Assembly (NCBI RefSeq): GCF_009727055.1
Contig: NC_052355.1
Span: 49,858,290 to 49,922,289 of the forward strand
Source of the DNA: Benincasa hispida
Taxonomy: Eukaryota; Streptophyta; Magnoliopsida; Cucurbitales; Cucurbitaceae
DNA length: 64,000 bases
Direction: 5' to 3'
The position numbers were made by a program, and so were the translations under genes. Below, one piece after another: positions 32,726 through 44,420 of the stretch; position 1 is the stretch's first letter; each line of letters opens with the position of its first letter. The notes under the pieces were generated by a model. That model was not told the origin of the DNA and made no database searches. It saw only the letters and a list, made by a program, of their open reading frames with translations.

Positions 32726-35700
32726 CGGTCGAAGGCTTCGATCGTCACTTGGAATGGAGGAAGGAGATGAAGAACTCTAAAGCTTTCTTCTCACGCATTT
32801 TTCTGGATCACAAGGTTCCGTCCTAAGGCGAACCTCAGGCAAAAACCTTGGATAAGTTGAAATTCTGCTCATCGGCTTTTATATATAGAGCTTGATCGCC
32901 AATGGCATTAATGGATTGCTCTGATTCTGACATTCGCGGGGTGTTAGTCCTTTTCTAAATCTCTGCTGCTAATGGCGTGATAGGTGAGATGTCAACATCA
33001 TCTTTTGGTTTTCCCGAGATATGCGCTGATGCGTTCATTCCACCAACCTTGCGTTGATCCCTCTATTATGCGTTATCTTGTAGCTGTAATCATGCAGTGA
33101 CCGCATTCGCTTAATACCACAACTTCTACACGATGACCGCAATTGCTTGACGATCACAACTCCTGTGCGATGGACACATGCGGCTGATCACCACAATACC
33201 CATGCGTTGATCGTATGCATTCGCCTTTGCGTTGGAGAGTTTCTTTGCATGCGGTCATCTATGCGGTAGTCCAAATTCCGCGTTTGCGTCCACTTCATGC
33301 CTTAGCTACAAAAATAGACATTTGAACGCATAATAGTGGGTTAGCCGAGATTCTCAATGCTGAACACCGCAAGCTCCTTTTCTCATGAATTCCTAACATA
33401 ATTGCCGCATATTCTGCTTAACAACCTTCATAATTCTAAATAAAAGGCCTAAGATGACATGCATTTTTTCATGTCATCAATGCCCTAAATCTCGTAGGGT
33501 CCTGTAGTTTGTAAGCACCTGTATGAACAAATGCTTGTGATGTACTAATATGAGATATTTTTTTCACTGTTGTCTATGAAATATGAGATATTTTAGTTGC
33601 ATTAACCATAAACCAATAAACTAAGATCCCTGGTTATCGTTGTGACTTAAGCATGTATGTGGATACATACAAGTAGATCATGCCTTAAGTGATAATCTAA
33701 AATGTCTGTAGTATATGGATAAAGGAGGGAAACCTTATCCTGGTGACATTACGGATACGACTTGCTTTGTAGATGTTACAAGTGTTGTAAATTGTTACAG
33801 ATGGTCTGATCCTGATCATTCATGTGGAGACATGCGAGCGGGGGTTCCCTATACAAAGGAGTTTGTATAAGACTGGACCACAAAATGTCTTGTCTCATTA
33901 TATAACGTCATTCATGACAAAGACTTTCATCTCACTAGGATGACCATAGGTAACATGACTTTAATCCTGAGTGAGTTGGGAACTTTTGCCTATGATGGCA
34001 GTCCTTTGTTTTGCATGGGTGCGAGTGGCCAAATGCCGACTCAAACCTACCACTTTAGGGATTTGTCTGATTGGGGAGCTGGGAACTCAACTACACAAGA
34101 TGTAATTTCACTCCTTCCCGCGAAGCAGGGGTAAATAGATAGATTGCTCCCTTAAGGGTTGATTTGGGGGCTTGAGTGATATGGTGCCACACACTTTCTC
34201 ATGGCTCGAGAGTTTGTTCATTCATAATAGAACTATGATGTATTGTTCATTAGAGGAATTAGTGGTACTTAAGGGCAACATGATAAATTGCCCAACTGTA
34301 CTTACGAGCGATCTGTTGAAGGGTTATCATACCATTGATTGGTTATATCCAATGGACACATAAATATATCTGTGGTGAGAAGAGTGCAGCTGTCGGTCTT
34401 TAGTGAAGTGCCCGACAGTTAACGGATGGTGAATTTTGTGATTAAAGAGTTTAGTCAGTTATATTCACATACCGTTGGAGCTTCAAGCTAACAGGTCTAT
34501 AAGGTCCCCTCGGTAGCTCAATGGATTCAAGTTGAGAATCAGTTTTTGGGTTAGTTTGAAGTGTTCAAAGATTAACAAGAGGGAATTTGATTATATATGA
34601 TATAATTAAATTGGTTCAATTATGTGTGATATAATTGATATTGAATGTATGAGATATATTAATTGGAGGAATTGATATAAATATGATTTATATTAAATAA
34701 AGGAGAAAAGAACTATGGTTTAAATATTACATATGATGTGATATTAAAACTATAGGTTATAAATATAATATGATAAATTAGTTATTATATTTATTTATAA
34801 TTAAACAATTATATGATAATTGTGCTTGCTTATTTTCTCCATTAACCGTGAAGGTGGGAGGTTATTTTCAGTTTTGGATAACTGAAGGATAAAATGAAAA
34901 GTAGGACATCGCTTCATTTCGTAAATAACTGATCGTTTACTTACGAGAGCTTATACGTAGTCCTCACGGATGATCTAAACGATAGCGAGAGATTGACTAA
35001 ATGATCGTGTATAACGAGAGACTAAACGATCATGTAGAGAGAGATTTACTAAAGATCGTGTAAATGATCTAGCGGAGACCAAGCGATCGTGTAAACGAAT
35101 GAGCGAGAGACTAAGCGATTGTGTAGACAATTCTCAAGAGAGCGAGATTTTACTAAACAATCAAGCATTCTCAGTCTATGCGATAGACAGAACCTTCTCC
35201 CATTTCTTTGATTGTGTAGTTAGATCGTTTCCTTCCTCCATCCCTCTACCAAATTCACACAGAGCCCATACCTCTTAGATTCTCACTCTAAGAATACCAA
35301 GGTTGTCGAGTGATGGTGTCGAAGGGTGCTTGTTCAAGGAGAAGACTGTTCGTGATTACTAGACGATTGGGTAGGAGGTCTGAACGATAGCGAGATGTTG
35401 CTATCCAAGTCTTCAAGAGAGCGAGAGATTGATAGAAGAAGCGTTCTTCAAAGGTATGTCTTTCATTCCCTTTTGTATTTGAGTACTAATGCATGTTGTA
35501 ATTTGCTCTTAGATGCATAACTGTTCTGTAAGTTTGTGAATGCGTTTAATTCTGTCATAATGGGCTTGGAAAGATCTTGCTTCCGCTCATGGAAATCTCT
35601 ATGTAGATTTCCTTCAATTGGTATCAGAGACAGATTCTGATATTCCAAATCTATTGATGTATAGAATTGCATTTACTTTCTTGGTGGGTGTTTAAAGCAT

Positions 35701-38197
35701 GTCTACATTCTGTTTAAGTGTTAAATGTGTTTGTGGATGTGGATTAATGGAGTTTCTGGGATGATTGCCTCTGCTTATTAATTTCTTTTACATTTTCAAA
35801 GTTAATTATAAAGGCCTCTGTGTTTTTGGGCATATTAACTTGTATCGAGTCTGTAATTCAAAGTATTTGAGTCTGTTTGAGTCGGTCGTGATGAATATTT
35901 AGGGCATGGAGATGCACATTACTTCGAGGAAGAAGAAGACCAAGAGTTGGTCAGATCTTGTAAACGATAGGGGTAAACGATCATTGAGTATGAGATACTC
36001 ATTGCAAGGTAGACGCGTGCGCACTAAACGATCGTGTAGGCTAGAATGCTTCATCGCATAGTCATTGGCTACACAATCGCACTGTAAATGTTACTTAGCA
36101 CTTGTTCTTCGATCGTCTAGATGATCATGCTTCATAGCATAGTAGTCATCTACACGATCATTTAGACTTGCATTTAAACTTGGTGCTCTGAACGATCGAA
36201 TGGCCTTCATGCTTCATCGTATAGTCAAAGGTACTCGATCGTGGTTACTCGACCACTTTTACTAACAATCAGGATGAAGGCTTCGCTTGGGCTGTTCAAG
36301 ACATAGTTCACTTGTTGAACCAGTTTACTCGATGGTTTGATGTAATAGATAAATTTAATTTCCATTTGAGGAAAATCATCCCGGTCCATTAAATTTGTTG
36401 AATGTACATAAGATGTATGTTTAATTATATGTCATATAGTATGCTATATAGTTTTAGATCCCACCATCGGTTATGCATTGGTCATGCATCATCTCTATAT
36501 TGTAAGAGTTATAATGTAGTAGTTTGCATGATTAAATTACTTAAGAGCATTCTCATGCATCATATATTATAAAAGTTATATTTATGCATGCATTAAGCAT
36601 ATTCGTGCATCATCTTTATATTATAAGTGTTATAGTATAAGGGTGTATGAAAGCATATATACTTAGTTCATTACTTCTTTATATAAGAGTTATATATAGT
36701 AATGAATGTAAATTGCATGAAGCATGACACATAGGTTAAATTTATAAGAGTTATAAATACCTAGTCTAGCTTAGCAATATGGATGATTTTGGTTGTTTCT
36801 TTTATAAGAGTTATAATGGAAATTAGAACTAAAATCAATAAGAAAGGCATGCATGAAAACTTAGGCTTGAATCATGTTTTAAAAGAGTTCTAAAATTTGA
36901 TGGAGATAAACCTAATATCACAGTTCTAATGAGATTAGAAACCTAAGGTTTAATCTTTTAATCAATTTAATAGGATTAAATTGACTAATAAAAGATTAAA
37001 TATGTACCAAATCTATCTATAAGGGACCTTTTATCTAAAGCGTGCTTTCTAGGCTGGGTACTTAAGCTGACGAAAACGGAACACCCCTACCAGGAACCTA
37101 CTTGAAAAGGTGAATTAGATAGATTTGTTGCATGCATGCATATTTGATGATAGTCTGTTGAAGTGTTTAATGAGACTTGATTCAAACTTGTTAAATTATC
37201 AAAAGCAAGAGTTGTTTTTCAGCAAATTAAACTCACACTTAGATAAAATCAGTAGCCGAATTGTCTAAGTTAATGAATCCCTAGGTAGAACATTTAGTGG
37301 GAGGTACATTTCTCCTTAATTTTCACACCGTAAGATCTATCCTCGACCTCGAGGCACTGATAACTTGTAGAAATACAAGTTATTTATACTGTTTTATTTA
37401 GATATTGCGGCTAAAAGAAAGGAAAGTTGTGTCGATAGTATAGAAATTGGCTAAGAAATGCGAAAATTATAAAATATCGTCAATACACCCATTAACACCA
37501 TTGCGATGGTAGAATAGAATTTTCAGTTTCAGTTTTGCAAGAAATCAGTCAACGCATGCATTTATGGCTCAAAGACGAAATAAACAACGCATCCACGTCG
37601 CGTTGCGCCCATTAATCAAGAACGAAGAAACAATCAACGCAATGGTGGCGTATGCGACAACCGATCAAGAGCTCTAGTGATCAACGCAATGTCAACCGCA
37701 TGCGGTAATAAAAAATAACACTGCATGCGACGATCGATCGAAGATGTAAAGTGCAACGCATTTGTGGAGGATTTTGGCAAGTGTACAACTTTCAGTTGTG
37801 CATTTCTAACGAGTTGATTGCATAACAGAGGAATTTTTCATTCCGCCATTTCAGGAACTACCATAACTATACAGTGGGTACCACAAATTCAAAGAGCCAA
37901 GGCCTTGCCTATAAATAGCTTCTTCAAATTCGCTGAAAAGATATACACATACAAATATAGATACTGATATACATGTATACATAGAGACGTGCATATACTG
38001 ATTCTGAGAGAGAGACTGGTCTGAAACGACTGTTCAGTGTAGATCCAAGAGAACCATGTGACAAGGTCGAGAGGTGAGTCTCCGAGTAGAGAGTTATTCC
38101 GATCCCCATAGCTGAAGCTCTGTACGAAGGTCAATTCTACCAGGAAAGCAAGCCTGAGAGGGAAGCTTTCCTTTCCATTACTTCTACATGCCGACAA
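32726..38197. repeat. Contig-end overlap, copy 2 (probable false duplication)
   Basis: Begins at the first base after the gap, at the same point where copy 1 begins (27231), and ends where copy 1 meets the gap. It contains the end of the element E LTR (to about 33479), the Copia-3 LTR and primer site, the Copia-3 leader (35632-37357) and the start of the solo Athila LTR. Its indels are independent of copy 1. Confidence 0.88.
35617..35631 (+). other. Copia-3 primer binding site (copy 2)
   Basis: ATTGGTATCAGAGAC directly after the LTR end CCTTCA. Complement of the initiator Met-tRNA 3' end. Confidence 0.85.
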
Positions 38198-39501
38198 GCA
38201 CAACCTTCATTCAGGATCTGTGTCAAGACGTTGACACTCTTTCTGTATTCGTTTTTAATCTCTATTTCATCATCTGTATTCATCTTCTTTACTCTTTCAT
38301 TCACAACATGTATCAAATGCTTAATATTAGAATTAAATGTTATGATAATTTCCATTGTCATTTCTTTGTCTCTTTTCGTACATCCATAATCCATTTTTCC
38401 ATGATGTGTTCTTAATCCCCTGGGTAAATGGCAAGAATTAAACGAGTAAGTTAATTGGTGTTAAGGAAATAATTAAGTTTAGCTAAAGCATGCTCGATGA
38501 CATCTTCACATGTGAGAGCAAAAGTGAAGATGTTATTCCGCCTATTGAGAGAAGGTTGGAAGGATGTGTTAATTAAAGTAAGAAGTATTTCCAGAGATGG
38601 AAACAACCTTGTGTTCATCACATTCATCCCTGTTTCACCATAGAGATATGGGAACGTGGCCAATCACTGAGAGGTGTATGCTAAGGGAAAGCGGAACCTT
38701 AGTTGCATCTTTAACGCAACCGACAAACTTATGTTGTTTTTACTATTTACTCTTTCTCTTTCTGCTTCATTCATAAAGACTTTCCATCGCATACATCGAA
38801 TCTTTGTACAACTTCACAGTCAGTTCTTGACCTTAGTACCGTGTATCATGTATCATATTAGTTTAGGATTTATTTTATTAACGCAATTTTACTTTCATCG
38901 CAATTTACATTTCTGTATAAATCAACATTCTTTATTCATTGTAAAAGTCGGTGGCATATAGCACATCAATAACGCATTAACGAAAACAATCCCGTGTTCG
39001 ACCTCAGATTATTCTGAGAAACTTCCGTTGGAACTATACTTGGTTTCAGTGCAAGGAAACTTGTGACACGTGCTACTACATCGCATACTACGAGCATATC
39101 ATTAACAACACATATATTNAAAGTATTTTCAGAGATGGAAACAACCTTGCGTTCATCACATTCATCCCTGTTTCACCATAGAGATATGGGAACGTGGCCA
39201 GTCACTGAGAGGTGGAACTATACTTGGTTTCAGTGCAAGGAAACTTGTGACACGTGCTACTACATCGCATACTACGAGCATATCATTAACAACACATATA
39301 TTTAGGCGTAGTATCGCATAAAATTGTCTTTATCACAAAAGAACTTAAGTGCAATTAGAGCATTCATTCATTCATCAGCGCATCAGATAGACAACATTAC
39401 ATGTCGTATCCTTAAAAGTTTATGGCAGCATGAGCTTGTATCATTCACATTCATCATTGTCTATATGCATAAAGATAAAGGCAACCAATTTTATGTCATC
39501 A
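37358..39501 (+). mobile_element. Solo Athila-type LTR in the Copia-3 leader
   Basis: Starts TGATAACTTGTAGAAATACA and ends ATGTCATCA. It is flanked by GGCAC (37353-37357) and AGCAC (39502-39506), a 5-bp target duplication with one mismatch. Removing it restores the leader sequence seen uninterrupted at about 18850-18900. The 3' part has the TTCGACCTCAG signature (about 38996). There is no primer site or interior, so it is a solo LTR from recombination between two LTRs. Its length is inflated by the faulty join at 39119. Confidence 0.82.
39029..39302. other. Faulty local join around a single N
   Basis: An isolated N at 39119 is followed by 39121-39214, which repeats 38583-38676, and by 39213-39302, which repeats 39029-39118 almost exactly. 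This looks like a shortened second read of the same LTR joined by one N. Confidence 0.75.
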
Positions 39502-40107
39502 AGCACCCTGGGAGTATCCCCGTAAAGGATGGTGTTTGGGTAGGTCAATGCTAGGGTGAATGGAGAGAATGTTTATAGGAAGTGGGAGTGGGACGTGTGA
39601 CAACATATCCCACGGTCTTTCTCCTTAGGTTGGATAGCCTTTTGTGCACCGCCTCGAGGCACCCTGGGAGTGTCCCCCTAAAGAATGGCAGTTTTGTACG
39701 ACTCTTTATCTGATCTCTTGTATAGGATAAGGTCGCTTTAGCCTCTTGTCCTAATCTACTTTTTTTCCTACGGTGGGCGCATTAGGACGGGACTCTACAG
39801 CCTAAAATGGGGGATTACACTTACGCAAAATTGTTAAAGGTAAATAGTTTTGGACAGAAAAATGGTGACTGTTAGAGTCAGTTACAAGAGTTGTTTTTGT
39901 CTAATGGTTGAGAATGTCTCATCCCATTGAAGGGGCACTTGATTACCCCACCGGTGACCTTTCTCCTGCCTCACTAGGGCATCATTGCAAAATAGATGTC
40001 TTTTTCACTTAGGGTACATAGGAACTATTTTGTTAAAACTAAATTGGTGTTAAAAGTGGTAATGCATAGACTTATTAAGTTTGTTTATGTTTTTCAACAA
40101 TGATAAA
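39502..40107 (+). repeat. Copia-3 leader, downstream part
   Basis: Resumes the leader after the solo LTR and leads into gag. It is homologous to 18880-19411. Confidence 0.65.
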
Positions 40108-40432
40108 ATGGCTACAGCCACATTAGCTCTATTAAGTGCCGATAAATTGACTGATGAAAATTACGGTAGTTGGAAAAACACGATAAATACCATACTGATC
40201 ATCGATGACCTTAGATTCGTCCTTATGGAGGAATGTCCTCCTATTTCGACTCAAAATGCCGCTTGAAATGATTGTGAGGCATATGAGAAATGGACACGAG
40301 TGAATGAGAAGGACCGAGCTTACATCTTAGCCAATTTGAACGACGTTTTGGCCAAGAAGCATGAGCCTATGGTCTCTGTGCGTGAGATCATGGAGTCCCT
40401 AAGGGGGATGTTCGGAAAACTGTCTGGACAAT
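40108..40432 (+). pseudogene. Copia-3 gag, N-terminal part
   Basis: ATG at 40108 opens MATATLALLSADKLTDENY, then GSWKNTINTILIIDDLRFVL, the UBN2-type gag of plant copia elements. A TGA at 40264-40266 interrupts it. The frame resumes with KWTRVNEKDRAYILANLNDVLAKKHEPM and REIMESLRGMFGKLSGQL, and is cut by an Athila LTR at 40433. Gag would form the particle around the element RNA. The remaining gag is not found in the window. Confidence 0.85.
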
Positions 40433-41166
40433 TGATGCGTAAAATTATGATGCGATGGTGTGAGTATGCGATGATGTATGTTATGTGATGGCCATGCAAG
40501 TTTTCCTAACAAAGCCCAAGTATAAGCCTTCTTAGGTTCATGTTAAGTCCAGGGTCGAACACAAGGACTGCTAAATAGATATGTGACAGACTCTTTGATT
40601 CTATTGCGGTGGTGAAAAAGAAGTGGATAGTGTTTTGATTTAGATTTTTCCTATGCGATGGAGTTGAACGCGGAGCGCGCCAGCGTAGAGTTATAATAAG
40701 TATGCAATGAAGGGGTTGAGAAGGGGTTTAGCTAAAATTTCCTAAGATTATGCACAAGTTATGCGATCATAATACACACAAATATCAGTACTACATCTCT
40801 CGATGCAGAATGCCATAATTCCTATTTCTAGAACGCATGCGATGTATATGCAAAACAGTCGATAGAACTTATTTCTAAGTCTTTACTCTTGCCTATGCGA
40901 TGATGCACACATAAAACAAGGTGACCGCATACCATGACTCCTATTTCAAGGGCGCATGCGATGTGTAAATAGCAATAGAACTTATGTCTAAGTTTCTACT
41001 TTTTGCTTATGCGAGTCTATCTGACTCTCTCAAGCCTTGATTCTAATCCGACTCTCTCAAGTCTAGATTCTATCTTTAGACTACTCTCTCAAGTATGTCC
41101 AAAGTGTGAATGATGCATACATAAGACAAGATGATTGCATAAAATGTAAATATTAAGTCATGCTAG
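40433..41166 (-). repeat. Element C left (3') LTR, first part
   Basis: Plus-strand start TGATGCGTAAAATTATG. Signature GGGTCGAACACAAGGA at 40551. Interrupted at 41166 by element A and continues at 48639: the join recreates GCTAGCTAAATGCTTCTCAACCC as seen intact at 58017-58040. Confidence 0.7.
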
Positions 41167-41581
41167 TGATGACATGCAGAAATGCATGTCATCTTAGGCC
41201 TTTTACTTAGAATTATGGAGGTTGTTAGGCAAAATATGTGTCGATCATGATAGAAATTCACGAAAATATGAGATTGCGTCGATCAGCATGTCAAATCTCA
41301 GCTAACTCGTTATTTTTTTGTTAATTATGCGTTCAATGTTCTATCTTTGTAGCCAATGCAGGAAATGAATGCAAACGTGAAAATCGGACCACCGCATGTG
41401 GAGAAACACTCCATCGCAAGGCAAACGCATCGATCAATGCATGGATGTTGTGGTAATCAGTCGTATGCGTCCATCACATGAGAGTTGCACTTGTTAAGCG
41501 ATTGCAATCATCATGTAGAGTTGCGGTATTAAGTAAATGCGGCCATTGAATGATTGCGCCTACACGACAACACATTCTAAT

Positions 41582-41619
41582 CTGTCTCTTATACACATCT
41601 AGATGTGTATAAGAGACAG
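41582..41619. other. Tn5/Nextera mosaic-end pair (library artefact)
   Basis: CTGTCTCTTATACACATCT is followed immediately by its reverse complement AGATGTGTATAAGAGACAG, the 19-bp Tn5 mosaic end used in tagmentation kits. The sequence is exact. Confidence 0.97.
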
Positions 41620-41710
41620 GTTGTGGTAATTAGTCGTATGCGTCCATCGCATGGGAGTTGCACTCGTCAAGCGATTGCAATCATCATGTAGAGTTGCGGT
41701 ATTAAGTAAA

Positions 41711-41745
41711 TCTCTTATACACATCTAGATGTGTATAAGAGACAG
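41711..41745. other. Second Tn5/Nextera mosaic-end pair (truncated)
   Basis: TCTCTTATACACATCT followed by AGATGTGTATAAGAGACAG. The first three bases of the left mosaic end are missing. It closes a near-duplicate of the preceding LTR segment. Confidence 0.97.
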
Positions 41746-43240
41746 ACTTAGAGCAGTCCAATTAATGCCGTCGGCGACCCAAGGTCTATAAATAGAAGTC
41801 GATGAGCAGAAATTCAAGTTATCCAAGGTTTTTGCTTAAAGTTTGTCTATGGCGGATCCTTGCGATCCAAACAAAATGCTTGAGAAGATGGCTGAGAGTT
41901 CTTCACCTCCTTCATCCATTCCGAGTGACAACCAGAGCCTTTGACCGGAGTTAGATCTCGAGAGAATCAGCTCCCCCGCCCATCCATGGCACCACCGGTA
42001 GCTTTGATGCATGTCTGCTAGAAGCAAGTGTTTACTTCCAGCCGGTCATTTCCTCTTCCTTTCTTTTCTTATATTGTATTGTATGACATTTTGGAATTAA
42101 GGAATTAATACAATCTGTTTTCAATGCATTTCTCTGTTGCTTCGACTCCATCTTCATCTTCTTGCTTAGCATCATTACTTTTATTGCAACACTTAGTGGG
42201 ATTGCTTGTGTATTGCATACTTAGTCATGTGGATTAGGGATATGAAGTATGTAGCAAACCGTCGAGAGGTGTGCATTACGTGATCATGTGACAAAGCCTT
42301 ATTTTCTTAGTATGGAGCTGCAGCAACGCCTGTCTATAGGTTAACGCATTGCTTGTCTATGAGTAAAGTCAGCAACAATCAATTGCTCGGGAGAACAAGT
42401 GGTTGGACGCATTAAGCAAGGTTTGCATTGTTCACTAGGGATATTAACAATCTTGCGTCAACCAAGTTCATGCGGTTACCTTGTCTTATGTATGCGCCCA
42501 TCACACCTTTAGAGCTCGAGAGAGAGAGTCAAAAGAAAGAACCTAATGACTCAAGAGAGCTAGGTTAGAATCGATGCTCGAGAGGGCTAGATTAGGTTTG
42601 CATAAACAAGAATGGAGACTTAGGAATAAGCTCTGTTTGTTATCACACAACATATGCACCCTGCGGAGAGGATAAGGGCTGCATCCAGGAAGTAGGATAT
42701 GGTGGCAGTATGCAGTCATCTCAACATTTATGCATACACAACGCATACGTCCTAGATTTAGGCTTTTAGTGTGTGTAGCATGATTGCATGGCTTGCGTTG
42801 ACTAAGGTTGCCCTCGCAGTCACTCTTAAGTATTGCAATGAAAACATCTCCGCATTTTATCTATTTTCTCACACATTTATTTCATGTAAAGGTTTGTCGT
42901 ATCTCTACCTTTCATGTATAGTCTCATTGTGTTGTCTGTTAGATAGGAGTAGGAGTAGGATTAACTTAGCAACATCCCCTCCATTCTTTTATTTAAACTG
43001 CCACATGCACATCACCGCAAACATATAGCTACAATTCCCTGTGTTCAACCTCAGATTACTCGAGAAAACTTGTGGCAGGATGCATGGTCATCGCATACAT
43101 TCGTTAGTACATTATCATTCCAACACATGACCATCGACGCATGACTATCAATGCATATCTTAGGAACATGCATCGCATACCGCGTCTACATGATTTTAGT
43201 TGTTGAATAATTTAACTTATAAAATACTGCATCAAGTTTT

Positions 43241-43258
43241 TGGCGCCGTTGCCGGGGA
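43241..43258 (+). other. Element A primer binding site (Asp-tRNA type)
   Basis: TGGCGCCGTTGCCGGGGA, six bases after the left LTR. This is the primer site typical of Athila/Tat gypsy elements. Confidence 0.9.
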
Positions 43259-43407
43259 CTTCAACAAAATAGTTTGCTAACGGTAATTTTTTTTTTTTGA
43301 TTTCTTTGTAGAAGTCTCAATCTCTGACGAATTACGCCCCAGAAATTGAGAGGACATTCAGAAGAAGATTAAGAGACCACCAACAATAACAAGAAAGAAC
43401 ACCAAGA

Positions 43408-44420
43408 ATGGCGGAGCAACCGGACGCAAGGGCCGCTAACGCGAATAATATAATGGCCAATCCCATCCTTCTGGCGAATGACCGCAATAGACCCATCTGG
43501 GACTATGCGTCACCTAACCTCTATGATTTCTCTCCAGGAATCATGAGGCCAACGCTAGATGGATCATGGTTTGATATGAAGTCGGTAATGTTGTAGATGA
43601 TCTAGGCTGCTGGGCAGTTTGGAGAAAGGCGTGGCAAAGACTTGCACGCCCACCTCCAGAGCTTCATTGAAATCTTGAACACTTTTATGTTCTCGAATAT
43701 CTCAACCGAGGAAGTTCGACCAACTCTATTTCCATTTTCTTTGTGTGATCAGGCGAGGAAATGGGCATGTTCTCTCAAATCGGGAGAGATCACTTCATGG
43801 GAACAGGTGGTGGAAAGGTTTATGAAGAAGTATTTCCCACCAACTGAGAATGCTAGGAGAAGGAAATTAATAACAAATTTTGAACAAGAAGATGACGAAT
43901 CGTTCAACGATGCTTGGGCGAGGTTTAAACAGCTGGTAAGAGACTGTCCACACAATGGCTTACCAGATTTCCTGCAAATAGAAATTTTCTACCAAGGATT
44001 GAATCCTTCTTTGCAAACTGCTGCTAATGCGGCAGCCGCTGGTGGTTTGCTCGACAAAACATATGAGGAGGCAAAGAGTATACTTGATCGCATTTCTAAA
44101 AATCACGAGGATTGGAGGGAAAGCGATCAGAGATTAAGAATCAAAGAAAATGATGCAAACAATGGGGCCATCACATCCTTGCAAAATCAAATGACTACGA
44201 TGATGAGTCTGATACAAGGCATCACAATTAATAATACGGGAGCGAAGAAAGGGCAGGTCAGCACAATTACTCAAACAACCGCAAGTTGTGTCATTTGTGA
44301 AGATGCTCGCCTGATGGAGGAATGCCCAACAAACCTGCAGTCGGTATACTTCATGAGAGACAATCCCTATGCCAATACATATAACCCCGGGTGGAGAAAC
44401 CACCCAAATTTTGCGTGAAA
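43408..44420 (+). pseudogene. Element A gag (Athila type)
   Basis: ATG at 43408 starts MAEQPDARAANANNIMANP. Two TAG codons at about 43594 and 43603 stand where B-type copies and the family have Gln (CAG), so two C-to-T changes end the frame. It reopens as a 258-codon frame to 44418 with the retrotransposon gag core: PTLFPFSLCDQARKW, ITSWEQVVERFMKKYFPP, DESFNDAWARFKQLVRDCPHNG and TYEEAKSILDRISKN. A knuckle CVICEDARLMEEC lies near residues 217-229, with Arg where His is expected. It ends with NPGWRNHPNF. Gag assembles the RNA particle. Apart from the two stops it is well preserved. Confidence 0.9.

Larger units (their letters stand above)
41167..43234 (+). repeat. Element A left LTR (contains adapter artefacts)
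   Basis: Begins TGATGACATGCAGAAATGCA and ends ACTGCATCA. It shares with element E the AAGCAAGTGTTTACTTCCAG zone and the ATGTGGATTAGGGATATGAAG block, inverted. Inside it, 41433-41530 is repeated at 41621-41710 around embedded Tn5 mosaic ends, so the LTR is longer than in reality. Confidence 0.75.

Noticed and set aside
27231..38197. A genuine recent tandem duplication of a copia LTR region
   Set aside because: Ends coincide exactly with both edges of the N gap and differences are mainly small indels; unmerged contig ends explain it better.
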